From: an uncultured Halobacteriovorax sp.
Lineage (GTDB): Bacteria > Bdellovibrionota > Bacteriovoracia > Bacteriovoracales > Bacteriovoracaceae
Direction: 5' to 3'
Assembly (NCBI GenBank): GCA_913061265.1
Contig: CAJXVS010000004.1
Coordinates: forward strand, 1 to 64,000
Length of the DNA: 64,000 nucleotides
The notes under the pieces were generated by a model. The model was given only the letters and a program-made list of their open reading frames with translations. It was not told the origin of the DNA and searched no databases. Both the position numbers and the translations under genes were made by a program. This document shows, piece after piece, positions 24,923 to 34,012 of the stretch (the stretch's first letter is position 1; every line of letters starts with the position of its first letter).

Positions 24923-25590
24923 AAAACAACCTTTCACATGCCCCAGCTGAGGTCTTTGAAGTTTGGCGAAACCGTGAATCAATAGAAATTGAAGCGGCCA
25001 TCATCTTTAAGCAGCTCGGGCGTGACCTTCAAACTCTTTATGGAAAGGATGACCTTACCGCCCTTCTTTCTTTAAAATCTAGCGATGACGAACTTAGGCA
25101 TGCACGAAGGTGCCAAGAAATCCTCTCCTTTAATGACAAAAAAGATTACCCCGCTTTTACACCAGACTTTAAGATTCAATTTGGACCTCAGTACTTAACT
25201 GATAAACAAAGAGTTCTTTATATGTCTCTTGGTGTTTGCTGTATCACTGAAACTCTAAGTACCGCCCTTTTAATTGAAATGCACGAGCGCGCCTTTTCTG
25301 GGATTATAAGAGATACCATTCATGAGATCTTAGTTGATGAGGTTGATCATGCTCGAATTGGTTGGGCGGAACTTAACAGGCAAGCCCAAAACGAAAACAT
25401 CTCTTGGTTAAAGGAATATCTTCCTACCTTAGTCAAAGAAGCCTTTTCTTCAGATATCGCTCCTATGTTAAAGCCCAATCAAGATCTTTCCATATGGGGA
25501 ATCCTCTCTCCTAAAGATGCCAGACCTATTATGGAGGAGACCCTTGAAAAAGTGATCTATCCAGGATTAGAAAAATACGGAATCTTATAA
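24886..25590 (+). CDS. Ferritin-like diiron protein
   Basis: A protein of about 234 residues, mostly helical, with the ligand set of a ferritin-like four-helix diiron centre: Glu in helix 1 (SIEIEAAIIF), E-x-x-H in DDELRHAR, Glu in helix 3 (CCITETLSTAL) and E-x-x-H in VDEVDHARIGW. Members include oxygenases, rubrerythrin-like peroxidases and hydroxylases. There is no ATG near the N-terminus. The first in-frame starts are three TTG codons at 24886-24894, 5 bases after AGAAGGA (24874-24880), inside the upstream Cys-rich gene. That argues for strict co-translation of the two. The 3' end overlaps the convergent TSUP gene by 6 bases. Confidence 0.78.
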   Translation: MLLGDVLLDRGIENNLSHAPAEVFEVWRNRESIEIEAAIIFKQLGRDLQTLYGKDDLTALLSLKSSDDELRHARRCQEILSFNDKKDYPAFTPDFKIQFGPQYLTDKQRVLYMSLGVCCITETLSTALLIEMHERAFSGIIRDTIHEILVDEVDHARIGWAELNRQAQNENISWLKEYLPTLVKEAFSSDIAPMLKPNQDLSIWGILSPKDARPIMEETLEKVIYPGLEKYGIL

Positions 25591-26379
25591 GTAGCGGCCC
25601 GATATCATCTTCACGGCTACGATCATCAAAAAGAGTGAAAAGCCTCTTTTCATTCTTTGCTGAGGCAGTTTATGAGAAATCCTTGCTCCTAAGCGGGCAA
25701 AGAAAGAGCTTGTTATGACAACGCCTCCAAGTGCTGGAAGATAAACAAAACCCAGACTATATTCAGGAAGACCATTGATACCAAGTCCATTGTAGATATA
25801 ACTAGCTGTACCAGCGATGGCGATGGGAACTCCTAGTGATGCTGAAATTCCAACAGCCTTTTTCATGGGAAGTCCTCTCCACGAAAGAAAAGGGATGCTT
25901 ATAGTCCCGCCGCCGATTCCAAGGATGGTTGACTTAAAGCCAATAATTAAACCTACAAGCCCATAAAGAACAGAGCTCGTCTCTTTTAGTTCTCGCTCTA
26001 CTTTTATATCCGTGAACATCTTGATTGAAACTAAGACCACATAAAGGGAGAAGATTAATTCAAGAGTGTTGGCCGCAATGTCTTTGCTTACAAAGCTTCC
26101 TGCTATAGCTCCAACTATCAATGGCCCTAAGAATTTTTTAACAATACTCCATTCGATATTCTTATTTAAATAATGCCCATAAGTAGAATTTGAAACAGTG
26201 ACAAGGATAATCGAAAGCGAAGTTCCGATTGTAAGGTGCATGACATGAGCTTCAGGGAAGCCTAAGAACTTAAAACAAAAGAGTAAGGTAGGAACTATGA
26301 CCAGTCCCCCACCTATTCCAAAGATACCTGAAAGCATCCCCGCAAATATTCCAAGCCCAATATAAATCAAAAACGTCAT
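25585..26379 (-). CDS. TSUP (TauE/SafE) family transporter
   Basis: A 264-residue membrane protein with about eight helices and the paired family motifs GIFGIGGGLVIVPTL (residue 19 on) and TILGIGGGTISIPFL (near 150). The family moves sulfite, sulfoacetate or related anions outward. It lies 20 bases after a SulP anion transporter gene in the same direction, so the two probably form an operon handling sulfur oxyanions or another small anion; the exact substrate is not visible. It is only distantly similar to the TSUP protein at 3890. Confidence 0.88.
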   Translation of the reverse strand: MTFLIYIGLGIFAGMLSGIFGIGGGLVIVPTLLFCFKFLGFPEAHVMHLTIGTSLSIILVTVSNSTYGHYLNKNIEWSIVKKFLGPLIVGAIAGSFVSKDIAANTLELIFSLYVVLVSIKMFTDIKVERELKETSSVLYGLVGLIIGFKSTILGIGGGTISIPFLSWRGLPMKKAVGISASLGVPIAIAGTASYIYNGLGINGLPEYSLGFVYLPALGGVVITSSFFARLGARISHKLPQQRMKRGFSLFLMIVAVKMISGRYL

Positions 26380-26399
26380 ATTCGAGCTTTCCTATTCTC

Positions 26400-27929
26400 T
26401 TACTCGTCGCTTACAACTTTATAGTGAGGATCTTCCATAATATTGACTTCAACCATATTACCAGCAGTGTCCAACAACTTACGGCAATCTTCGCTTAAGT
26501 GTTTTAATCTAATCCTCTTATTCATTGCTGAATACCGCGCCGTTAGTTTTTGCACGGCTTCGATTCCACTATGGTCGATAATTCTTGATTCTTTAAAATC
26601 AACGATGATCTCTGTCGGATCTTCATGAGGCTCAAATTTTTCTTGAAAGAGTTGAGTTGAGGCAAAAAAGAGTGGTCCCCAAATTTCGTAATGCTTAATT
26701 CCTTCATCATCAGTGTATTTTCTCACTCTAATTCTAACAGCACTCTCCCAAGCAAAGACAAGAGCTGAAGCAATCACTCCAATAAGGACAGCAATAGCGA
26801 GGTCAAAGACGACGGTTAGGACAGTAACAAGAACAAGGACTAAGGCATCAGCTTTTGGAATCTTATGCAGGATTTTAAAACTGGTCCACTCAAAAGTTCC
26901 AACGCATACCATAAACATAACACCAACTAGGGCGGCTACTGGAATTTGCTCGATAAGACTTGAACCAAAAAGAATAAAGAAAAGAAGAAATAGTGAAGCT
27001 GCAATTCCAGACACTCTTGTTCTAGCACCAGAACTTACATTGATAATACTTTGTCCGATCATGGCACAACCGCCCATCCCACCAAAAAATCCAGTGACAA
27101 TATTTGCGGTTCCCTGCGCGACACATTCTTTATTACTTTGTCCCTTTGTCTCAGTGATCTCATCTAATAAAGTTAGAGTTAAAAGAGATTCAATTAACCC
27201 AATACCTGCAAGAATTAACGAATAAGGAAAGATGATCTTTAAAGTCTCAAGATTAAAGGGTACATCAGGAACTCCAAAAGGAGGAAGGCCGCCCTTAATA
27301 GAGGCCAAGTCACCAACTGACTTTGTTGGCAGTCCCATTGAAATGGCGATAACCGAAACCACAATGATTCCTACAAGAGAAGAAGGAACTGATTTAGTTA
27401 ATTTAGGAAAGTATTGAATGATGAACATAGTTAGCGCGATAAGAGCGATCATAATGTAGAGGAATTGACCGCTAATCCACTCTAATCCTTCGCCGCTTAC
27501 TGCAGGAACTTTAAACTGACCAAACTGAGCTAAGAAAATAACAATAGCGAGCCCATTAACAAATCCATAAATAACAGGTTCTGGAACTAAGCGGATAAAC
27601 TTACCAAGCTTTAACCAACCCATTAGGACTTGAATGATCCCCATTAAGATGACTGTCGCAAAGAGGTATTGCACTCCGTGATTAGAAACGAGGGAAACCA
27701 TTACGACGGCCAAGGCTCCAGTGGCGCCAGAGATCATGCCAGGTCTTCCGCCCATCAAGGAAGTGATCAAGCAAACGATAAAGGCTGCATATAAACCAAC
27801 AAGAGGCTGCACACCAGCGACAAAAGAGAAAGCAACAGCTTCAGGCACAAGGGCCAAAGCTACTGTGAGTCCTGAGAGGATCTCCACTTTATAGTCTATT
27901 TTCTTCAACGCGGTTTTTGAAATGTCCAT
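26400..27929 (-). CDS. SulP-family anion transporter with STAS domain
   Basis: A 509-residue SLC26/SulP transporter. The membrane region of 10-14 helices spans residues 15-400 and opens with the family stretch VALALVPEAVAFSFVAGVQPLVGLYAAF; GGMGGCAMIGQSIINVSSGA lies near residue 290. A C-terminal STAS domain follows (about 415-505, VDFKESRIIDHSGIEAVQKL). Bacterial members carry sulfate, bicarbonate or dicarboxylates. Pairing with a TSUP exporter gene just downstream hints at sulfate/sulfite traffic, but bicarbonate uptake (BicA-like) is equally possible. Confidence 0.92.
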   Translation of the reverse strand: MDISKTALKKIDYKVEILSGLTVALALVPEAVAFSFVAGVQPLVGLYAAFIVCLITSLMGGRPGMISGATGALAVVMVSLVSNHGVQYLFATVILMGIIQVLMGWLKLGKFIRLVPEPVIYGFVNGLAIVIFLAQFGQFKVPAVSGEGLEWISGQFLYIMIALIALTMFIIQYFPKLTKSVPSSLVGIIVVSVIAISMGLPTKSVGDLASIKGGLPPFGVPDVPFNLETLKIIFPYSLILAGIGLIESLLTLTLLDEITETKGQSNKECVAQGTANIVTGFFGGMGGCAMIGQSIINVSSGARTRVSGIAASLFLLFFILFGSSLIEQIPVAALVGVMFMVCVGTFEWTSFKILHKIPKADALVLVLVTVLTVVFDLAIAVLIGVIASALVFAWESAVRIRVRKYTDDEGIKHYEIWGPLFFASTQLFQEKFEPHEDPTEIIVDFKESRIIDHSGIEAVQKLTARYSAMNKRIRLKHLSEDCRKLLDTAGNMVEVNIMEDPHYKVVSDE

Positions 27930-28137
27930 TGATACAGGCCCTTACTGATTATTTGTATGATTAAATTTTGATGAATAAAGATATCTTATCAGAGAAGAAC
28001 TCATTTTAATAAAAGATTCAAATATTCTAAAGAGATAATAGAAACCATCAACGCATCCAGTCTAAATAATATAAAATTGCAGAGAACTGACAATACCAAG
28101 TTTGACACAGAAAAGACGCAACCCTACCATCTTCCCT

Positions 28138-30063
28138 ATGCGCTATCTTCTCATCTTATTTTTCTTAAGCAGCTCAATATCAGCTGAAACCTTCCACCGT
28201 AATCCTGAGTTTCCTGTCAAAGGCTCCATGAGAACTAGAGTCGATTTTTGGAAGAAGGTTTATACCCAAATAACCACTGAAGAAGGTTTTATTCACGATC
28301 AAAATGACCTCTCCGTCATTTATAAAAAGATCCGTCTAAGTAAGAACCGAAGAGGAAGAAGAGCTCAGTCCCGAAAAGAAAAGAATATTATCCGTGGTCT
28401 TCTAAGATCTATTGCAAAGAAAGATTATAAGAACTTAAATAAAGATGAAACTGCCCTAGAGACCATAATAGGAAAGAGAAGCAAGAAAGAACTCTACTCC
28501 ATGGCAAAAGATGTGCGGATCCAATACGGTCTCCGTGATCGCTATTACAGAGGCTTGATAAGATCCTATTCTTATTTAAAGTACATAGAAAAAGTTTTCT
28601 CTGATCTAAAGATTCCTCATGAGTTAACTTATCTTCCCCATGTTGAAAGTTCTTTTAATTACCATGCTTATTCAAAGGTTGGAGCCGCTGGTATCTGGCA
28701 GTTCATGAGAAGTACAGCTAGAATCTACGGACTTAAGGTGGGCTATATTGTCGATGAAAGACGTGACCCTTTAAAAGCAACGAAAGCTGCTGCGAGACTC
28801 TTAAGAGATAACCACCGCTTACTTAAAACATGGCCCCTTGCCCTTACTGCTTATAACCATGGTCCAAGAAGTGTATCTCGCGCTGTAAAGAAAGTCGGCA
28901 CTACCGAGATCAATGAGATCATTGAAAATTATGGGGGAAGAAGATTTGGTTTTGCTTCAAAAAACTTCTACGCCACCTTTATGGCCACTGTTGAAATCTC
29001 TGAAAACCCTGAAGGCTACTTCCCTAGTTTTAAGAAGCCAAAGCCTTATGTTTTCTCATCAATCATTCTTACAAAGCCCTATACTCTTTCTCAAATTAAA
29101 GGAGAACTTAAACTCTCCGATACTCTAATCAAAGAATATAACCCGGCCATCAGAAAAGCTGCTTACCGCGCTAACCTCTACCTACCAAAAGGATTTGAAT
29201 TTAGGATTCCGGTGACAGAGGAGTCTAAACTCTCAAAGATCAAGGTTGCCCTTTCTAAGATCAAAGATAAGTTCCTAGGAAGAAAGGGTGGGCAAAGTCA
29301 TATTATAACTAAAGGCGAGAGCCTTTATGATATTTCAAGAATCTATAAAGTTTCTCTTTCTGATATTGTTCGTTTTAATAATATTCCAAATCCTTCTCTT
29401 ATCTACGCAGGGATGAGAGTTAAGATCCCAGGGAAAAAAGATACGATTCCTCTCATCGCCTCTAGGAAGATAACAAAGAAAGAAGTTTCAAAGGCACCTC
29501 AAATTAAAGCGCCGGCTCCAAAAGTAGTCGAACCACCTAAAAAGATAGCCACCGCTGTTGTCGTAAAAGAGCTAAATCCAAAAGTTAACCTAGAGTCCTA
29601 TCATTTAGAATTAAAAAAGATTAACAAGAATACATATCAATTTAGAATCGAAACAGAAGAGACCCTAGGACACTTTGCTGACTGGGGGGGAATCAAGACC
29701 CAAAGGATTAGAAACCTAAACAGATTGAAGTACGGCAGAAGCATTCATATGGGGCAAAAGCTAAAGATCAGCCTAAATGAGGATCAACATAAGAAGTTTC
29801 TCAATGAAAGAGCAGAATACCATCTATCGATTCAAGAAGATTTTTATGAAACTTTTGAGATTCAAGGTGAGTTAACTTATACGGTTAAACGAGGTGACAA
29901 CCTTACCGAGATCCTTCAAGAATTAAAGCTACCCTATTGGCTTCTTAGAAAAAATCAACCTGATGGAAAGTTAAGCGATAAGCTATTTGTCGGTCAAAAG
30001 ATTAAATATCCAAAGATTGCCACTAAGGGCGAAGAGACTTCACAGATCCCAGAGGAATCTTAA
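28138..30063 (+). CDS. mltD: Membrane-bound lytic transglycosylase D-like protein with LysM repeats
   Basis: A 641-residue exported peptidoglycan lyase. Signal peptide MRYLLILFFLSSSISA. The SLT catalytic domain (about residues 130-300) has the catalytic Glu170 in HVESSFN, then SKVGAAGIWQFM and LALTAYNHGPRSVSRA. LysM modules follow: HIITKGESLYDISRIYKVSL near 400 and TYTVKRGDNLTEILQEL near 590, with a diverged one near 500. The frame extends to a TTG at 28102, but the ATG at 28138 gives a proper signal peptide at its very start. It cleaves the glycan strand to 1,6-anhydromuramic acid. It is convergent with, and overlaps by 4 bases, the HD-GYP gene. Confidence 0.9.
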   Translation: MRYLLILFFLSSSISAETFHRNPEFPVKGSMRTRVDFWKKVYTQITTEEGFIHDQNDLSVIYKKIRLSKNRRGRRAQSRKEKNIIRGLLRSIAKKDYKNLNKDETALETIIGKRSKKELYSMAKDVRIQYGLRDRYYRGLIRSYSYLKYIEKVFSDLKIPHELTYLPHVESSFNYHAYSKVGAAGIWQFMRSTARIYGLKVGYIVDERRDPLKATKAAARLLRDNHRLLKTWPLALTAYNHGPRSVSRAVKKVGTTEINEIIENYGGRRFGFASKNFYATFMATVEISENPEGYFPSFKKPKPYVFSSIILTKPYTLSQIKGELKLSDTLIKEYNPAIRKAAYRANLYLPKGFEFRIPVTEESKLSKIKVALSKIKDKFLGRKGGQSHIITKGESLYDISRIYKVSLSDIVRFNNIPNPSLIYAGMRVKIPGKKDTIPLIASRKITKKEVSKAPQIKAPAPKVVEPPKKIATAVVVKELNPKVNLESYHLELKKINKNTYQFRIETEETLGHFADWGGIKTQRIRNLNRLKYGRSIHMGQKLKISLNEDQHKKFLNERAEYHLSIQEDFYETFEIQGELTYTVKRGDNLTEILQELKLPYWLLRKNQPDGKLSDKLFVGQKIKYPKIATKGEETSQIPEES

Positions 30064-31034
30064 GCTTCCTCTTCTGGTAAGAAAGCCTTCTTAAGAGCAT
30101 CAGGAACTCGAGGAAAAAACATCGGGTTCCATTTTGAACCACGACCATTTTCTAACATCTTAATGGCCAATTCCCATTTCTTTACATCAGGCTTTAAACG
30201 GTTCTTCACAAGAAAGTTATCCAGTTCGTTGGCCATGCTTAAGATAGGTGTATATTCATAAAGATCAGCGCCCTTTGTTCCATTGGGATATCCAGCTCCA
30301 TCCCATTGCTCATGATGTTCTAAGATCATCCTAAGTACTTGCTTAGGTATTCCTTCAGACTTAGCAATAATCTTAACTGACCCCTCCGGGTGAGCTCTCA
30401 TTAAAGATTCGTAGTGAGCATCACTAGGGTTTTCAATTATATGCGGAGGTATCTTCACTTTTCCGAAGTCATGAAACAATGAGGCCATATATAGAGTCTC
30501 TAGGGCGTATTTACTTCCTATGCCTGTAATCATTCCAATAAAGATGGCTAAATTTGCCGTATTTGATGAGTGGGCCGCAAGGGTTTCATTACGTTTTAGA
30601 AGAGCAGAAAGTGCTTTCTTAAAGTTATCTTTTTCTTTTACCTTTTCAACAAATTCATTTGAATATGCTTGAAGCTTATCGATTCGTTCAATATTTAAAG
30701 GTTGATCAGAAAAGACATCATAGAGTTCTTGTTCCATATCAAGGGTATCTTCTATGATTTCTTTAGACGCTGCCCCAGCTTCTTCAATAAGCTCTTCTTT
30801 AAAAGTATGACGAACAGTTAAGCACCAATCCATCATCATATCGTAGTCAGCATCTTTGACGTAAACGCTCTTCACGTTCTTATTAAGAAAGTGGTCATAT
30901 TTAGGAGAAGTAACGGAATCCCCAGAATTTAAGTAATGAATGAATTTGTCGTTGATCAGTAAATACAGGTTTACCGGTAAGTTATTTTCCGGATCTACCA
31001 TTTTCAAAGGAACTTCTTTAAATTCTTCAGACAT
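30060..31034 (-). CDS. HD-GYP domain protein (probable cyclic-di-GMP phosphodiesterase)
   Basis: A 324-residue cytoplasmic protein. The C-terminal half is an HD-GYP domain: SLFHDFGKVKIPPHII, MRAHPEGSVKI, ILEHHEQWDGAGYPNGTKG and ILSMANELDNF, which keep the HD pair, the later His ligands and the GYP triad used to bind metals and hydrolyse cyclic-di-GMP. The N-terminal 140 residues (PENNLPVNLYLLINDKFIHYL, VKSVYVKDADYD) match the DUF3391-like or PilZ-like leader common in such proteins. It is probably a single gene. Its promoter must lie in the 70-base gap shared with the divergent glycosyltransferase gene. Confidence 0.9.
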   Translation of the reverse strand: MSEEFKEVPLKMVDPENNLPVNLYLLINDKFIHYLNSGDSVTSPKYDHFLNKNVKSVYVKDADYDMMMDWCLTVRHTFKEELIEEAGAASKEIIEDTLDMEQELYDVFSDQPLNIERIDKLQAYSNEFVEKVKEKDNFKKALSALLKRNETLAAHSSNTANLAIFIGMITGIGSKYALETLYMASLFHDFGKVKIPPHIIENPSDAHYESLMRAHPEGSVKIIAKSEGIPKQVLRMILEHHEQWDGAGYPNGTKGADLYEYTPILSMANELDNFLVKNRLKPDVKKWELAIKMLENGRGSKWNPMFFPRVPDALKKAFLPEEEA

Positions 31035-31104
31035 AAGTTAATTTTACCAAAAATAGTCTCTCCGCAGTAGTAGAATAGGGAAGAATAAATTAAAATACTT
31101 CTAC

Positions 31105-32145
31105 ATGACTAAAATCTACGGTTTTTCTTTTCTTAAAGATGGTGTTCGTTACGATTATCCATTCAAAGAGGCATTCAAGTCTCTTTCCAGCATCGCTTCA
31201 AAGACCTATGTAGCCTTAGGACAAAACGATGATGGTACTTTCGAAGAGCTAAAGAAGCTGCCAGAGTTAGAAATCATTCATACTGTCTGGGATATGAACC
31301 TACTTGGAAAAGGTGGAGTAATTTTCTCGGAACAAGCAAATATTGCCTTAAACAAAATAAGAGAAGTTCATGGAAGTGAGCCCTCAGCTTGGGCCGTTTA
31401 TTTACAATCTGATGAGATCCTTCATGAAGAAGCCATTGAACAATTAAAAATAGATATTGAAAAAGCTGATGCCGAAGGCTGTGATGCTATCCGTCTTCGT
31501 TACTTTCATTTTTGGAAGAGTCATTATGAAGTGGCCATTAATAAAAGATGGTACCCAACTGAAATTCGAGTCGTAAAGCTAGATTCAAAAGTTATCAACC
31601 ACGGGGACGCTCAAGGCTTCTCAGGGTTTACAAAAGTCTATGATAGCGATGTTTATATTCATCATTATGGTCATGTTCGTGATGAAGAAAAGAGGCAAGA
31701 AAAGCAAAAATTTCTAATCAAGTCTATCCGTCAGTCTGAAAAGTTTCAGAAATACTTTAAGCGCGAGCAAAAAGCCTTTGCTGATACTAAAACTCTATCC
31801 GTTCTTCTTAAGCATCCTCTTGTGATGAAAGAGAGGATTGAGAAAATGGGTGAGAAATTTAACATAGCTGAAAAAGAAAAAGTCTTTATAGTCGGAAGAA
31901 AGGATCAATTCCCCGCTTCAACTCAAGAAAAGATAAACGCTAAAGAAGTATTTTGGTGCGACTCACTAAATGAAGTTCCGAAGGCCCAAAGATCAAACGC
32001 CGTTATCCTAGAGCCCAAATTCCTAGAGAGACTTCTCTACCCATCAAAGATCCCCAAGGCCATGCTCTCAGAGCTTGCGAGACCTTGGGATAGAGACAGC
32101 TTCCTTTTGTTGAAATTGTCTGAAAAAGGAGTGTCCTTTAAATAA
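31105..32145 (+). CDS. Family 2-like glycosyltransferase
   Basis: A 346-residue protein with a GT-A-like start: IYGFSFLKDGVRYDYPFKEA, SLSSIASKTYVALGQNDDGT and WAVYLQSDEILHEEAIEQL, where the DE in QSDE stands where the metal-binding acidic motif is expected. An Arg/Tyr-rich stretch (DAIRLRYFHFWKSHYEV, KRWYPTEIRVVKL) follows, as in the glycosyltransferases that attach sugars to surface polysaccharide. The C-terminal 130 residues are basic and helical. Donor and acceptor unknown. It begins 70 bases from the divergent HD-GYP gene. Confidence 0.75.
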   Translation: MTKIYGFSFLKDGVRYDYPFKEAFKSLSSIASKTYVALGQNDDGTFEELKKLPELEIIHTVWDMNLLGKGGVIFSEQANIALNKIREVHGSEPSAWAVYLQSDEILHEEAIEQLKIDIEKADAEGCDAIRLRYFHFWKSHYEVAINKRWYPTEIRVVKLDSKVINHGDAQGFSGFTKVYDSDVYIHHYGHVRDEEKRQEKQKFLIKSIRQSEKFQKYFKREQKAFADTKTLSVLLKHPLVMKERIEKMGEKFNIAEKEKVFIVGRKDQFPASTQEKINAKEVFWCDSLNEVPKAQRSNAVILEPKFLERLLYPSKIPKAMLSELARPWDRDSFLLLKLSEKGVSFK

Positions 32146-32156
32146 GGAAACTATCT

Positions 32157-32291
32157 CTACCCTGCAGTTTTTAAAATCAGTTCTAAAAGATAATCTGGGT
32201 CTAGATCTGGATAAGACCTAGAGAGGTGTTCCATCTTCTCTTCTAATTCGTGTAAGTCAGCTAATAGCTTTTTACAGTTCCTAATCACCAT
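32157..32291 (-). CDS. 44-residue small protein
   Basis: A short minus-strand frame beginning ATG-GTG-ATT with a good ribosome binding site (AAGGGGCG, about 6 bases upstream) and ending in TAG. It encodes a charged helical peptide: MVIRNCKKLLADLHELEEKM, then a second half with PDLDPDYLLELILKTAG. The helix pattern (Leu every third or fourth residue) suggests a coiled-coil or protein-binding peptide. It sits alone between the glycosyltransferase gene and metG, convergent with the former. The rest of this 297-base gap holds only the metG leader. Confidence 0.6.
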   Translation of the reverse strand: MVIRNCKKLLADLHELEEKMEHLSRSYPDLDPDYLLELILKTAG

Positions 32292-32442
32292 AATACGCCC
32301 CTTGTTTGATATGTCAAACTATAGTTTCAGTATACATACTATCGGCTGAATCTCAAAGAATATTTAGTTAAAATTTTAGAAAAGACACTTCCTTTCGATC
32401 ATGGCCTAACTATGCTAAAACTGCTTCTTCTCAGGAGAGCTT

Positions 32443-33921
32443 ATGCCATCAAAGTTTTATATTACGACTGCTATTGATTACCCAAACGGTACCCCTCATA
32501 TGGGTCATGCTTACGAAAAGATCGTAACCGACGCTTACGCCAGATGGCATCGATTCCTAGGCGACGATACCTATTTTCTAACAGGGACCGATGAAAATGG
32601 GCAAAAACTTCAGGAGTCTGCCAAGGCCGCAGGCAAAGAAACCCAGGCTTTCGTTGATGAGAATGTTGAGGTGTTTAAGAATCTTTGTAAGGACTTAAAT
32701 ATTTCAAATGATGATTTTATTAGAACCACTGAAGAGCGCCACTCAAAAGTAGCCACATCTTTTTGGAAAAAGCTTGAAGAAAAGGGTGACCTCTATTTTG
32801 GAAAGTACAGTGGTCACTACTGTATTAGCTGCGAGAACTTCTATACAGAACTTCAAGCGCCTGATCTTATCTGCCCTCACCATAATAAGCCTCTCGAACT
32901 CAAAGAAGAAGATGGCTATTTCTTCAAGATCACAAATTATAAAGATTGGATCTTAAATTATATTAAAACTAACGAAAAATTCATTGTTCCTAAAAGGGCC
33001 CTGAATGAAATCGTCTCTAGGCTAGAAAAAGAAGACCTAAGAGATATTGCCTTTAGCCGACCTAACAACGGCTGGGGAATTCCAGTTCCAGGTAATACTG
33101 ACTTTGTTATGTACACTTGGTGTGACGCTCTCGTTAACTACTATTCTGCTTTAGAGGCAGAATCAAAACTAGATTATTGGCCTGCTAGTGTTCACGTTAT
33201 TGGAAAAGATATCACTTGGTTTCATACCATTATTTGGCCATGCATGCTTCATGCACTAGATATCGCAATACCAAAACAAATCTATGTCCACGGAATGGTT
33301 CTAGGATCAGATGGTAGAAAGATGAGTAAGTCTTTAGACAATGGTGTCGACCCTTACGACATGATCAAGAAGTATCCTCTTGATACCTTTCGTTACTATA
33401 TTTTAAGAGGAATTCCCGCTCAAAGTGATGGCGCTTTTTCTGAAGAAGAACTAGTGGCAAAACATAATAATGAACTTGGAAATGATTTTGGAAACTTAAT
33501 CATGAGAGTTGTTAAACTCTCCCTTAAGAACTTACCTGAGAAAGTAAGCGGCGAAGGTGTTGAACAAAATGTTCATTACGAAGAAGTCTTTGAAAAGATG
33601 AAAGTTCATATGAACAATAGAGAGCATAACAAGGCTCTTGATGTATGTTGGGAAGCTGTTAATCAGGCCAATCAACTCGTTAATGATACTGAACCTTGGA
33701 AGCTTAAGAACGACCCAGAGAAGTTAACTCCAGTTGTTTATAACTGCCTCTACGCGATCCATGCCCTCTCTCTTTTGCTTAGCCCATTTCTTCCGGCCTC
33801 GGCGACTAATACATTTGAGTGCCTTGGGGTTGAAGGCGGCGGCTTTGAAACTCTTGAGTTTGGAAAAACGGTTTACGACCTTAAGACTCCAGAGGCGCTC
33901 TTTCCAAAAATGGAGCTTTAG
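32443..33921 (+). CDS. metG: Methionine--tRNA ligase
   Basis: A 492-residue class I aminoacyl-tRNA synthetase charging tRNA-Met. The HIGH-type motif HMGH is at 19-22, KMSKS at 293-297 (GRKMSKSLDN), and the WCDALVNYYSAL helix is near 226. A Zn-knuckle (YCISCENFY, ICPHH) lies in the connective region near residues 125-150, with one Cys pair and a second pair altered to Cys/His. There is no C-terminal tRNA-binding EMAP-like domain, the short form found in many bacteria. An AGGAGAGC ribosome binding site precedes the ATG. Transcription probably stops at the hairpin overlapping the next gene's start. Confidence 0.97.
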   Translation: MPSKFYITTAIDYPNGTPHMGHAYEKIVTDAYARWHRFLGDDTYFLTGTDENGQKLQESAKAAGKETQAFVDENVEVFKNLCKDLNISNDDFIRTTEERHSKVATSFWKKLEEKGDLYFGKYSGHYCISCENFYTELQAPDLICPHHNKPLELKEEDGYFFKITNYKDWILNYIKTNEKFIVPKRALNEIVSRLEKEDLRDIAFSRPNNGWGIPVPGNTDFVMYTWCDALVNYYSALEAESKLDYWPASVHVIGKDITWFHTIIWPCMLHALDIAIPKQIYVHGMVLGSDGRKMSKSLDNGVDPYDMIKKYPLDTFRYYILRGIPAQSDGAFSEEELVAKHNNELGNDFGNLIMRVVKLSLKNLPEKVSGEGVEQNVHYEEVFEKMKVHMNNREHNKALDVCWEAVNQANQLVNDTEPWKLKNDPEKLTPVVYNCLYAIHALSLLLSPFLPASATNTFECLGVEGGGFETLEFGKTVYDLKTPEALFPKMEL

Positions 33922-33967
33922 ACGCTAATTGACGCAGTACTCTTGCAGGGTATTTTTTCATTTGGTA

Positions 33968-34012
33968 AAAAAACGCATCACACAATCAGGGATCTTTTAT
34001 GATGCGTTTTTT
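33968..34012 (+). terminator. 13-bp hairpin: metG terminator that also buries the next start codon
   Basis: AAAAAACGCATCA (33968-33980) is the exact reverse complement of TGATGCGTTTTTT (34000-34012), with a 19-base loop holding the ribosome binding site region (CAGGGATC). The six T make it a good terminator for metG. The second arm starts with the TG of ATG 33999, so in read-through messages the start codon of the following gene is paired. See findings. Confidence 0.8.

Noticed and set aside
24788-24982. Minus-strand frame opposite the Cys-rich gene
   Set aside because: Antisense shadow of two genes that are supported by overlap, ribosome sites and motifs.
26713-27225. 170-codon plus-strand frame
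   Set aside because: It lies wholly antisense to the well-supported SulP gene, has poor codon use and no ribosome site.
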